Source: Sclerurus mexicanus
Lineage: Eukaryota > Chordata > Aves > Passeriformes > Furnariidae
Assembly (NCBI GenBank): GCA_013396755.1
Contig: VWZF01000458.1
Coordinates: 1 to 64,000, forward strand
DNA: 64,000 bases
Direction: 5' to 3'
Part shown: positions 1 through 11,900 of the stretch, one piece after another
Layout of the letters: each line of letters opens with the position of its first letter
Position numbering within the stretch: position 1 is the stretch's first letter
Translations under genes and position numbers: made by a program
Notes under the pieces: generated by a model
What the model was told of the DNA's origin: nothing
Databases searched by the model: none
Seen by the model: the letters and a program-made list of their open reading frames with translations, nothing else

Positions 1-232
1 ACAATGAAGTCCTCAGGATGTAGCTTTGGTTAGAGTATCCTTCTTTTCGATGGATAACCGTGAAGGTCTAAGCGAGCTCCATCTGCCCATGGACACACTT
101 TGTCTGACCCTTCAGTTAAGACCTGACTAACATGGGAGACCCTACTGGAGGCATGAACCACCGCCAGCACAGCTCACAACCTCATAAGGGCATGTAAGCC
201 CACGACAAGGTGGTGTCCATGGAGAAGAATAC
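1..232. repeat. Unclassified dispersed-repeat-like fragment at the left edge
   Basis: This stretch is richer in GC and CpG than the DNA after it, which turns AT-rich abruptly near position 233. Wording such as 'gggagaccctactgg' and 'cacgacaaggtggtgtcc' resembles the 3' non-coding part of non-CR1 LINEs or their SINEs, but I cannot name the family. It is cut by the window edge, so orientation and true length are unknown. No open frame of note crosses it. A LINE of non-CR1 type lies at the other end of the window; a family link is possible but unproven. Confidence 0.35.
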
Positions 233-3200
233 TAATTAAAGTCTTAAATAATAAACCACTTAATATTTATTTTAAATTACATTTAAACATTGTTATACAT
301 ACAAAAAATATTTGGGGATGTATGGTAAGACAGTCAGTTTGAATTATTTTCTCCTAAAAAAACCTCCAAGACAAAATACAACCCAAATTTGACTAAGAAG
401 CACTCAAGAAAAAAGTGGTGAAATCTAATCACTGTATTAATTTACATCATTTTAATTCTAAAGATTTGTAAGGAAGATCTATATTCTCCCCTGGATTTAT
501 CATACCAGCAGCTACCTGGACAAATACAAAAAAAAAAAAAATGTTCCTTCTTCCCACCCAAAGCAATTTAATCCACTTGGATTTTATTTCAAGATACTCC
601 CTATGATGAACTGTTTTTACAGCTCTCTCTGTACATCCATACCCTGTAAATGTTCAGACATTTTTAAGAACAGGAAATCTGTCTTTTGCTTGTGCCTGCT
701 CCCAGTGGATTCATAGTATTCTTGATCTTGATTTCACTGGAGGCCCTTTTTCTGTCAAGGGATGGGATGAGAAGCAGATATCAGAAGGGTGGGCAAAACA
801 TCTGCCTGAAGTCAGTCTTTGCCAGTAACCCTCCCATCCCTCACTATCTGACAGCTACAGAGGAAGGGACGACAGTCATTCTCCTTGGCTGTCAGTTGGG
901 AGGAAGCTGAGGGGCCCATGTCCTTTATCTACTGCAGCTGCTGGAAGTGTTCATGGTGCCTGAATGATGAAATCCAAGTGGATTACTGCGATGCAAGATT
1001 GCGATCAAGATGATTTTGGTTGAGCTGGTTGAATCTTCAGTTTACCTTCAGACAACCCATATCGGTCCTAGCAGCTTTCTCTACATGACTCTCCACTCAT
1101 TCAGAGGATAGCATCACTGACTGTGCAGAGATCATCTGGAAAAGTCCTTCCCATATCTTATTTCCTGAAATTGAGATTGATGTGACTGGTGCAGAACTAT
1201 AATAATTTTGATTTATATGTTTTCAAACCTCATAGAGGGAAACAAGGAATGTGAAAGTGGTGTAATTTGACTCTTGAAGTCTGTATTTCTACAGAGAAAA
1301 GTGCAATATATGTCATTTCTTCCCTTCAGTAAGACACTTGCAAATTCACTTAGATGCATAACAGGAGAGGGAGAGATTTCCTTTGCTAGAAGCACTCTGA
1401 CATACCCATGTGCTATCAGGAGTTCCAGATGTTCCAATGTCCATGGGTACAACTTATTCCAAACCTGAAGTAAGGAATAATGGCCTGTCCTCTGCATCCC
1501 ACAGGGAAGCACCTGAAAGGAAAGTCTGCCCTGCCATCATAAAAGGCACTGGAAGTGATGCAAAAAATGCCTGAGGATGTTTACCATTTCCATAGGCAGA
1601 CTCTTACATCACAAACATAGAATTTGATAAACAGGTTTTATTTGTTCATAAATCCCAGCCGATAGGTACAGGGGCATATTTATCCTAAACAACAACGACA
1701 AGGTTTGATTAACATAGAAGCCAAGGCTTGCCTGTACATTTCATTCAAATTACTAATGGAGGAAGAGTGTGTAGGTGAAGTGCCTTGTAATGGAAGGTGT
1801 AGCAAAGAAGGAGTAGAGATGTGGGAAAGAATAAAGATTTCTAGACTAGGATGGTTTTCAAACTGTGTTTCTGTTCATCACTATTTTCTTTATTCACTAG
1901 CATCTTGAATAAACACTTTATTTATTTCTGTTGAAATTCTGAGCTTGAAATTCTGAAATGCATTATGAGGTGAAAACCAAACTTAATGAAATTCATCCAG
2001 CCTAAATTTCTATAAATCCATAGAATGGTACATGATTTCCAGAAGCTAGCAGAAATTAATCTTGGGATCCACCTCTTGGAACATTTTCATTCTGCATGTT
2101 AAACTGCTACTTAATTTAAAAGTGCAGGTGCACTAAATACTTTTGGGGCGAAGCTTACTTGAATTTGCAATCTGTTTACAATATTCTCTGACTTTTGATC
2201 AAAGAATTAAAAAAGTCAACTTGGTCAGTACGGCTAGCTCTTCTTTTACTTTGTGATTGCTATCGGTGATAAATTTCAGGTCTGAGTCATATTCTACCAT
2301 ATTACTTCCCTGGAGGCCTTTACGATGAACATAGCAATATCAATGAACTAGATGAACAAATGCATGACAGAAAAGCAGTGGTCGCAGAGGAAAATACAAA
2401 AGCTGCAGAGGGGAGGGCATGAGGTTTCTTCTGAAGATGAGACCTTCACTGCTCTTTGCTAGCCCAACTCAGGGAGTTGTGGATGTGTAAGGATGTGTTC
2501 TTCACTAAGCAGTGGAAATAATGGGAAATGTTCTGCCATGTTTTGTGATGGTGACATGCATTTTTAGTATTAATACACTATTGGTCAGGATAGGGTTGAT
2601 TATTAATGCTAAGCAATATTCCGCAGACCATTATTTTTCTCACAAAATTAAGCATTTTTGCTGTCAATACTTCACAGGCAATAAAAAACATGAAGGAAGG
2701 TACAAGGTGGTTCAGAAAAGATGATGATATGTGAATGTATTTGTGTTGTTCTCCAGAATATTTGGTATGAAAGTGGGAGTTGCATTTTTTCCTGTCACTA
2801 CTGCTCTCCAATTTGAAATGTTAGACACATAAGCATACATCAAATTAAACTTACTTTTTTTTTCTAAAATAAACTGTCATTTAAAAAATTCTACACACAA
2901 AAAATTCACACTTTTTTTTTTTTTTTAACCTGGAACATTTCAGACTCTGTTTTTTTTCTTTTTGTCTTCTGTTTCTTGTTTTCACTGAATGCAATATAGT
3001 GAATTCCACTTGTAACCTTCAGAGGATGAAGCTGCTGTATGTATGTTTTTCATTTGGTTTTGTTTTACTTTTTTGCATTTTTATGCATTTTAAAACTGCC
3101 AACTTTGGAAAGCTGCAAGGTGTTTATAGTAATAATGGAGAGTATTTCAAAATTGTGGTGATGAAATCTGCACACTGTTTTTCACACCTTCTTCAAGACA

Positions 3201-4093
3201 GAAAATTTTATAAATGAATGGAAAATTGGAGTGGGTTGTCAGAACTGAAACAGAGAAAAATACTGAAGTCACCATGACTGTTAATATCAACCCTTGAACC
3301 ATATTCACTGAAAAAGAGGCTAGATAATCACTTAATTTAAACTTCACATTTTTTCAAAATTTCATTAAGCTTAACAGAAAGATGGAAGACTTATAAAGTT
3401 CCTCTATTGGAAACTTTTACAAAAACTGTTTTGAAACTTTTAGGTTAACCTTAATAGAAATGGCTTAGATTAACTGCATCAGGATTGAATTTACTGTAGT
3501 GATGTTCTGTATTTATCTTCAGGCTTTTATGCATTTTTAAGAACTATGCAAGTTTTAAAACTGGTAGAATACTGCTCTCTTTCTTTCTCTCTCTCACTCT
3601 GTCTCAGAAAATATATTTAGAATAATTCATGGTACAAGCATATATTTGAGGAAGTTGCATTGCATGATGGAATCAACTAACACAGCTACAAAATGCACCT
3701 AGTTATTGAACTCATCTTCAGCTTGCCATAAGTCCAAACCCACGGATGGGGTAGGAAAGAATTTTTGGCTTTTTTTACAAGGTACAGTAGTACAGTTAAA
3801 CTATTACTCAGATTATGCCTTATCAGTAGATTTTTTTTTGCCACAGATACTAATATATGTTTCCCAGATCCCCAAAGAGGGTAGAAAACTCTATTGAGGA
3901 TCCAGAAAATATGTATTTCTCTTTTTAAAATGTTCTCCTTTGAAGACTAGTGAATCAGTCCCCAGTGAACATTAAACTTGTTGCCATTGTAGATGACGAG
4001 TATAAATTCATGGCATCATGCAAGTTATCATGTAAATGGTGGACTCATCCCTTTTCCTTACTGTTATTTTCCCTCTAATATGTAAACTTTCCC
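233..4093. other. AT-rich non-coding stretch, no gene recognised
   Basis: All frames are broken by frequent stops, and none of the short open frames (up to about 100 codons) has recognisable composition or motifs. Visible low-complexity pieces are a 14-A run at 528-541, a 15-T run at 2912-2926 and a CT-rich stretch at 3575-3606. I see no CR1 tail, LTR end or tRNA-like structure. Confidence 0.6.
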
Positions 4094-4108
4094 TCTTCTT
4101 CTTCTTCT

Positions 4109-4144
<36 letters not shown>

Positions 4145-4152
4145 TACTACTA
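4094..4152. repeat. Compound microsatellite (CTT)n then (TCA)11
   Basis: Four CTT units at about 4095-4106 are followed by an uninterrupted (TCA)11 at 4111-4143, then degenerate TTA/CTA units. The long pure triplet run suggests a recently active, probably length-variable microsatellite. No open reading frame of note uses it. Confidence 0.95.
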
Positions 4153-4560
4153 CAGAAATAATGAAAAAGATAGAGCCACTCTAAAGGTATAAGACAACGT
4201 GAATGGCCCTGATGATCCCACTGTTCAGTGATACGACAACTTCTCTATAGCACATAACATCACTTAACACATCAATCATGAGGGAATCATTGACTTCCAA
4301 AACAAAACACCTCTTCCCAGGCATTACCTTAAATTTAGACATCACAGTCCACTGGGAAAATTATAGTGCTTTTTGTCTTCTCTAGAGTATACTCTGCCTG
4401 TTATAATGTTTTCTTAACAGTGGTAATTTCTTTGAGGCTCTACATTAGGACCAAAGAGCAGCAAGCAATGCTTTTCAAGGTAGATACCATGTCATTTTAT
4501 GTTTATAGTCTGATGTCTGTTATACCTTCTTAATAGGAGTGTAGTACACATATTAAGTGA

Positions 4561-5108
4561 TCATAGAATCACATAATAGCTTGGGTTGCAAGGGGTATTA
4601 AAGACCACCTAGTTCCAAATACTCCTGTCATAAGTAGAGATGCCACACACCAGATCAGGCTCCTCAGGGCCCCATTCAACATGGCCTGGAGCACTTACAG
4701 GTATGGGATAGCCACAACTTCTCTGGCAAACTAGTTCCAGAGCCTCACTACACTTTGGGTAAAAAATCTAAATCTCTCCTCTTTAGTTTAAAACTGTTTC
4801 TCATTGTCACATCACTATCACTCCATGTAAGAAGTTGCTCTCCTTCTTTTTATAAGCCCTCTTTAGGGTATTGCAATGTCACAATGAGGTCATCCCTGTG
4901 CCTTCTCTTCTCAGTGCTGAACAGTCCTAACTCTCTCTACCTGTCTTCATATGAGAGCTGCTCTAGCCCTCTGACCATCTTCATGGACCTCCTCTGAGCC
5001 TGCTGCAAAAGGTGCTGAGCATTCCAGACCTGGATACAGAACTCGAGGTGGGGTCTCAGGAGAGCTGAGTAGAGAAGGAGAATTACTTCCCTTGACCTAC
5101 TGACCACA
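4561..5108 (-). mobile_element. CR1 LINE fragment, 3' end
   Basis: The plus strand opens with 'tcatagaatcaca', the reverse complement of the CR1 3' terminus, so the element lies on the minus strand with its 3' end at 4561. Next comes the reverse of the CR1 3' region: 'ttccagagcctcac', the 'tgcaatgtcacaatgaggtc' stretch, and 'cctcctctgagcctgctg' leading into 'ctcgaggtggggtctcag'. It ends near 5108 at the segment matching 'ctcccttgacctgctggccac' of CR1. About 550 bases remain of a full element of roughly 4.5 kb, which is typical 5' truncation. It diverges clearly from the consensus and has no intact frame, so it is an old, dead copy. The left boundary is good; the right one is accurate to about 20 bases. 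Confidence 0.9.
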
Positions 5109-8100
5109 TACAAAGAGTAAAATATGGAACCTTGAACTCATGGTTGAGGAAGAAAGAAAGAAGATTCCACTTCTCTCACCCTCTATGACATACAGAACAA
5201 TTTGGGTCTAATACAAAAAGTTGGATAACGCATAACCACATTTCTTTTCATCCTACTCTTGGGTGAACAAGAATTTAGAGTAGCCTTTTCAAACAAATTA
5301 AAACTCCACCTGACCATTTACTAAAAGCAATTAGGAGAAAATTAGAGACTTGTTTTCCATCCACTGAACAATCAATTTTTGTTTTTCAAATAAGTGAGGA
5401 GCTACAGCATTTCCCAAGAGTCACCATTCTCCATGGGGTAGCATTTATTGATACAGTAGTAATTATCTTCTTGAGACATCATGAATTAAAACAATGCAAC
5501 TAGAAAATTTAACACCAGAAAAAGAAATTCTGTACTGTTGATTACCCAGTGACAGAAGCATAAAAAACCATTGAATCCATAGCTTATAAAGGGAGAATTT
5601 TGCAGAAATCTCCTTATACTTGTTATACAGAATGTTATAAACCCAATTCTAGCCATTTAATTCTTATGGTGGTGTTTTTTCAACTATACTATGTTTTATA
5701 AAGGTGTGTCATGTCCTCTAATATATGTGTCCGTATTGTGGTAGATATCTAAGTGATAAAAGCATTCTTTCACATGAATGATGTTTCTAATCCTTTTTAG
5801 AGATTTTACAGAAGTTGTCTCTTTGGCAGCCTATCTTATCCAGGAAAACTGTGATTATATTGTGCTTGCAAACTGGTACAAAAAAAATCCTGAGTTTTGG
5901 GGCAAATAGTTACTTTCCACCAGAGTGAAGGGTCTATCAGTGGTGTTAGACCAGTGGTTATTTTCCCTACCAATATGTATGTGTTCATCTGAAACAGAAT
6001 ATATTACATTTTTACTGTGTTGTGCAGAAAGGGCAGATGAATCTACTGCAGTCAGGAAGATTAAGAAAAGTGAAGAAAACCTCTTCATCAGTGCCTTGTA
6101 GTATCCATATAGAATATCTCAGTGGCATGACTTTGGCAGGAGATAAATGTATATCAGCTTTATCAGCCTCCATTCATAGTTACAAACAATTCACTGTAAA
6201 TTGAACTTTATTCAGCAAAAAAGTAACATTTGCTGTACTATATACAAATTCAGTAATTTAAGAGATCAGTCAGAAGGTGTTTAAACAATGTAAACAACAT
6301 TAAATGCAGCAATTATAAGATAAGCACTGAAGTAATTTTCCCTTGACAGGGTGTGGGTGGGAAGAAGTAAATTTACTGTCTCATGGTTGTTGCAAAATTT
6401 TCTTCTTTGTCAGTAAAGGTTTATTGTTGCTAATTATTAAATGCATTGTAAAATGGCACACAGCTGAATAACAATGTTGCAATTGTGTTATACTAAGTCA
6501 CTAAGATTTCCTCTATCACAAAGAAAGTGGCTGAATGAGAGCACGTAACATGATCTATCTTCTCAAAATCTCTATAGATATACTCCATCCTGAAAATGAA
6601 CTAACTGCTGGGATATGGCAATATGAATTAGTAGAGACTACAAAAGGAAACATAAGTCTAAGTTAAAAGAACTTTCCCTAAAAAAAAAGTTGTAAATGCT
6701 CCTTACATAAGGAATCACAACAATCCAGCAGATAAACTGTACTCTATATTTCTATTGCATATTCAATATAGAATGCGTGCATCCACAGTCATTTGACCCG
6801 TAATTGTGCAATCATGTCACTCAGCGTACATGTCAAGCACTGCAAAGATATGTATTTTGTCATGAAAAATGCTACATCAATGTGGTTTTGAATAGATACT
6901 CCAGGAGAGATGGCACAACAAATACACTTGCATCTGTGAACTACAACAAAATAACATATTTGCCCTTTTTTGGGAATCATGTTTTTATAAGACTTCATGT
7001 CAGCACATAAGTGAAGCCTCTTACTAGGAACTTTTCTCTTGCATAAATTCTAGTCTGAAAATGGGAAGCTTAACTAAGCAAAGGCATATTAGGTCATTCA
7101 CACTTGGCAAGAGGAGCTGGACCACAAACATGGCTCAGTTATGACAGCCTTTGGCTGAACATTTTCACTGCAGTTAGTGTGAAGTGTTAATACATCTTGT
7201 ACATTATAACATGGTTCTTCTGATTGTGACAGACTTATGACAAAATCATGCTACCATTTGGATAAACAAACATAAAGAATTTTAGAAAGAAGAAAACTGG
7301 TAGCTGAATATCATTCAACTCTGCCTTCTCTGAAGTAATATTTTCAAAAATATTCCTCGCCTCTAGGAAACAGGGTTTGAGATTCATTTCAAAGTACTGG
7401 TGTCTAGGCATTGCTTTACTAAAGCTGTACTGTTGCAGGTATCTAAATTTTCTCCAATAACCAATATTTAATTAGAATTTTAATATTAAATTTATTATCT
7501 TGTTGCCATGTGAAAATCTCTGGTACATATTTTAATATCCCTTATATATCTGTGTGTTCTACTCTTAACCCAAATGCTGGGCTGCTCGTACTAATATTAA
7601 CAAAAAAAAACCAAAAAACAACCCCAAACAAAAACAAAACAAAACAACATTTTGTTTATATTTCTTGTTATCAGAGGTCATGCTGAAATAACTTATCTTG
7701 ATTCCACTATGCAATTTTAGCATTAAGTCAACCCAGTGAAGGGTAAAAGTATTGGTTATGTGAAGTCAGGATTTGTTAAGCAGAAAAAAAGAGAAGTTAT
7801 GGTGACTGTCCAAAGAAAGATGACTGTAACGAAAGGCAAGGAAGAGTCAAATTAATTTCATTTAGTTTGGAAATCTGAGGAAAAGCTGACACACAATGAC
7901 AATATTTTAGTACATAAATAGTTTCACGAAGGAGATTGTCATCAGTTGCTTTATGTGGCTACCAGGGTATCAATTTTTACTTTTTGGAGGGTAGAGCAGA
8001 AATTAGCATGGATCATCAGTAAAAACTTCCTTAAATACGAAGAGTTGAGACACACAAGATACATAGAGAAGTTGGAAAATATACAGGGTATTAAGAACTA

Positions 8101-8633
8101 GTTGAATTAGTCTGTTGATAATGGCTTCAAAGTAGATATTCTGTCTGTAAAAGGAGCTGGTCCTAAAGGTATTGTAGTGGCTTTATAACTGTAAGAGTCA
8201 CCATTTCTACAACAACATTATTCAAACCTCTGGTTCTGATCTTCTTGACCATGCTTGTGGTGTTATCCAACATTGTAGAAACTGTTTGGATGAAAAAGAC
8301 TTGTGAGAGTCTCCTACAATTGTCGTTGTCCTCAGACTCATAGACAGATTTGCCCCTATCTTAAATTTAGGGGAAAAAAAAAAAAAAAGCACTGGTTTTC
8401 TGGTTAAGAATTAGAAAAAACAAAAACATTGTTATCTATACATGAAAAATTGTATCTGGTTTCAGCTTGGGGAAAGGTCAAGATGTGACTACCTGACTAC
8501 AGAAAACAAGAGGAAGGCAAATGAAAACAAAATGGGAGCATTTGAGATGCAAAAATAAATAATAGTTATCTTCTCTCTTGACCCATCCCTCTGTCTTTCT
8601 TTTAGAATTCACAAGACTAGAACTTCTTGTGTT
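5109..8633. other. AT-rich non-coding stretch, no gene recognised
   Basis: No open frame exceeds about 80 codons, and none shows family motifs. The only clear structure is an A/C-rich low-complexity tract at 7600-7650 and a 15-A run at 8374-8388. I see no recognisable mobile element. Confidence 0.6.
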
Positions 8634-8915
8634 CCAGTGATAGGACCCAAAAGAACGCCATGAATCTGTGACAGAGTAGGTTTAGGTCAGATATTATGAA
8701 AAGGTTCTTCACCCAGAGGCAGGGGACTAGCCACTGGAACAGACCCCCAGGAAAGTGGTCACAGCACCAAGCCTGACAGAGTTCAAGAAGCTTTGGCCAA
8801 TGCTCTCAGGCACATGGTGGGATTTCGGGGGTGGTTCTGTGCAGGGCCAGGAGCTGGACTTTGATGATCCTTTTAGGTCCCTCCCAATTTAGAATATACT
8901 GTGATTCTGTGATTC
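8634..8915 (+). mobile_element. CR1 LINE fragment, 3' end
   Basis: Sense-strand CR1 3' region. It begins 'cagtgataggaccc', continues through 'gtttaggtcagatatta', 'ggttcttcacccagagg', 'gtggtcacagcaccaagcc' and 'gcagggccaggagctggac', and ends in the CR1 terminus 'gtgattctgtgattc', which contains two copies of the ATTCTRTG-type octamer. Roughly 280 bases are kept, all from the 3' end, as expected from 5'-truncated insertion. It is well conserved against the consensus I recall, with few indels, so it may be younger than the copy at 4561. No coding capacity remains. Confidence 0.93.
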
Positions 8916-11900
8916 TTTTTGAATATCAAGATGTACCTATACATATGCTAATAGCAGAAAGGGATCAGTCTTGGTCACTGATACTCAGAATTTGTTTTTA
9001 AGTCATCTCAGACATTGATTTCCTTCTTTCATGAGAATATTGGCAAAAATGGGGCCACATAGAATATATCAATGTAGTGCATTTTTCAGCTCCCAACAGT
9101 GGCTGCAGTGAGAAACAGCCCAGTCTCTGGTGAGTGTAGAATAATAATATTTTAATCAGAGATGCTGAAGACATGCCTTCTGGATGGTGACATTTGATAG
9201 AACATCAAAATCTCTGTTCCCATATGCAAAATGGGTCAGTGAGGCATTTGAATAAGCAAGGAACTTAACACTCACTTTGCAGTATACTGCTAAGTATGTG
9301 TTGTTCCTTTGACAGTACTTACCTTTCCTCTTGAATACTTCCAGCCACTTTGAAAACTCAATGTGTGTTTCATTATTAAGGTTCACAGCTACACAATGAC
9401 TCAGGCGTCAGAATTTCCATTAAATGCTTTGGTGACTGATTGTAAGGGACAGGCATAGAAGAGAGGTCTTGTACCTTCTCTCTATATCCACTGAATGCCA
9501 CCTTCGTCCTTAACACAGGGTGATTGTGGTTAACCTCCAAGACAGATTGTAAAGAAAGCAATTATACAAGAGCACATTCCTTTGGCAAATTGCAAAGGAA
9601 GGTACATAACTACAAGGTGGTAAAGAGGCACTGCTTAAATCTTGGCAGAGCACTGAGTGAATTGGAAATGGTTAACCACAAAGACTTCTTGCTTCAAAGT
9701 TGTTACAGGAATATCACTTTCCCCTCCAGTGTTTGTATTATGGAAATAACTATGTGATATTAAAGTACTACTAGTAATTAAGAAAAACTTGGCTAGACTG
9801 CATCATAGTATATTAAAAAAAAAAAAAGCTATGTACATCACTATCAATTTCATCCCAGTGGCATTGCTTAGCACAGTTAGTATTAAGATTTGGAGGTATT
9901 TTGCATACACAGGATGACAGCTCAACACAATCAGGGGTATTTTTATTGCCAATTTATGTGATGTTAAATTCATGGGTTTTAAAGCAACACTAAAGCAATT
10001 CAGAGTTCAATTCAGAAAAATCTTGGCTCCAGAATATTCTAATATCAATGAAAACCTCATTTTAGGCTTCTCTTCAACTCATTGCTTTGCAACAGGCAAT
10101 CACTTTCAGTTTAAGTATATTGTCTCCCTGAGAACCATCCCATTTCTCTAGGAGAGCTGTCTCAAGTATGTGGTACTTGAACCTCTTCAATGGGACTAGT
10201 GATGCAAGTCCAGTTGAAAAGCATGCAACAAGATTAACAGTGCTAATTCATAATCCTAATAATTAATTGAAGGTGTTCATCCAGGGCTTTCAGCGCACAA
10301 AATACATCTACCAAAGTCATCAGCATGGATAGGTTTGTGTTCCTGCCCTCACAACCCAATAAATGAATATTACATGGAAATAAAAATTCCAAAGCTCTGA
10401 ATTTTCTGATCTCCTTAAAAGGACTTGTTGTGCAGTTATCTACCAGTAAATGTATTATATTGTTAGGTTTTCTTTTGCCAATATAAGGGAAGAATTATTC
10501 AGAAGTCCTGGTTTCATACACCTATTGTGTCTGCTGGTGAGGAGGCAGCATGCTGCACCACCAGGAGAGTCAGGCACTTTGCTTGTAGAGCTGTGTTGTG
10601 CCTTCCAGGGGCTCATGTGCTTTTGAGTTAGTGGAACAAGTAAAGGGACATCAGCTACGAAAGCAGCTATTTTGCCCACCCTCTGTGCTATAGGAAATAT
10701 GCTGCAGGATTTTTTATTTTTTTTTTCTTGCAATGGGATATGAGTGAGAAAGAGTAAAGAAAATATTTGGATGATCAAAGAGAGAGGAAGATTATACAGT
10801 TAGCACTGATGTTTACTCCCTTTTTTTCTTTTCTTTTCCCCTCCATGTTTGAACATATGTTGTAGCCACCAAATTGTTCATGAGTCATTTCATTCTGGTA
10901 ATTTACATATTTGAAGATTTTATTGGTGGTTTATAGAAATTACTTATTCTTCAGTTATTGCTTTATTTATGTACCTAATGGATTGATTGATGTGCCTCTT
11001 TCAGGCAGCAGAGGCCTCACTTTTGTTTTTTCCAAAAGAAATGAATTGCTAACAGACAGGAGTTTCACAAACACACTAAGTCAGATCTTCCTTATTGTTC
11101 TGTATTTTTAATAAGTTTCTTTTGGCTCATATATATTATCTGCCACTGCCTATCTGTTGAAACAGAATCACACATCAGACAGTTGTGAGCTGCAGCAGAC
11201 TCTGTACAAATAAAATACTGTAAAGGACTGTGGAATGCAACCAGTGTTTTCCACTGGCCTGGATACTCAGAGGATGCTGCTTTCTCAGACAGCACTTTCC
11301 CAAAAGTAGCAGCACTGTTACATAAGAATGGGAAGTATTATAATCCCATCTGGTATTGCCTATTTGAAATGAAAAATGTGTAGGAACAGTGGACTACAGT
11401 GTGACTTACTGAAATGGACACTTCACATTGCCTGTTGCTTCATGTGACTATCTAACTCATCTTTATTTTAACCTACATAGTCCCTTCCAAAAGAGGCAGC
11501 AATCACTAGGAAAAGGAGGAGTAACGTAATAGGAGCAGGTGCTTGCATTCAGTATCACATGGTCTTTCTCACCTCCTCCACCCCTCCCATACTACTCACC
11601 CTTCACTACCATCCTCTTTTTATTGTTTTGCCGTCTTTTGGTTTGTGGGTTTTTGTTTGTTTGTTTTTTGTTTTGTTTTTTAACATTATCTTACTTCTCC
11701 TGTTACCTTGTGGTAGATCACAATATATTTACGAAGTGGAAAGGCTTTGTAAAACCTGTCTGGGACTGTACAGTTACAAATATTGAAGGTGGCCCCATTT
11801 CTTACTTTGTTCCCCAGGCAGGTAGTTCCAGCTAGTTGAACATCTCTGGAGGTTCACCACTTGCACCAGGAAGCACTAAAGCCTTATGAAGGGTTGTCGA

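Noticed and set aside
11539..11835. Two overlapping plus-strand frames with hydrophobic segments resembling membrane helices
   Set aside because: The hydrophobic stretch is the translation of a T/G-rich simple tract.
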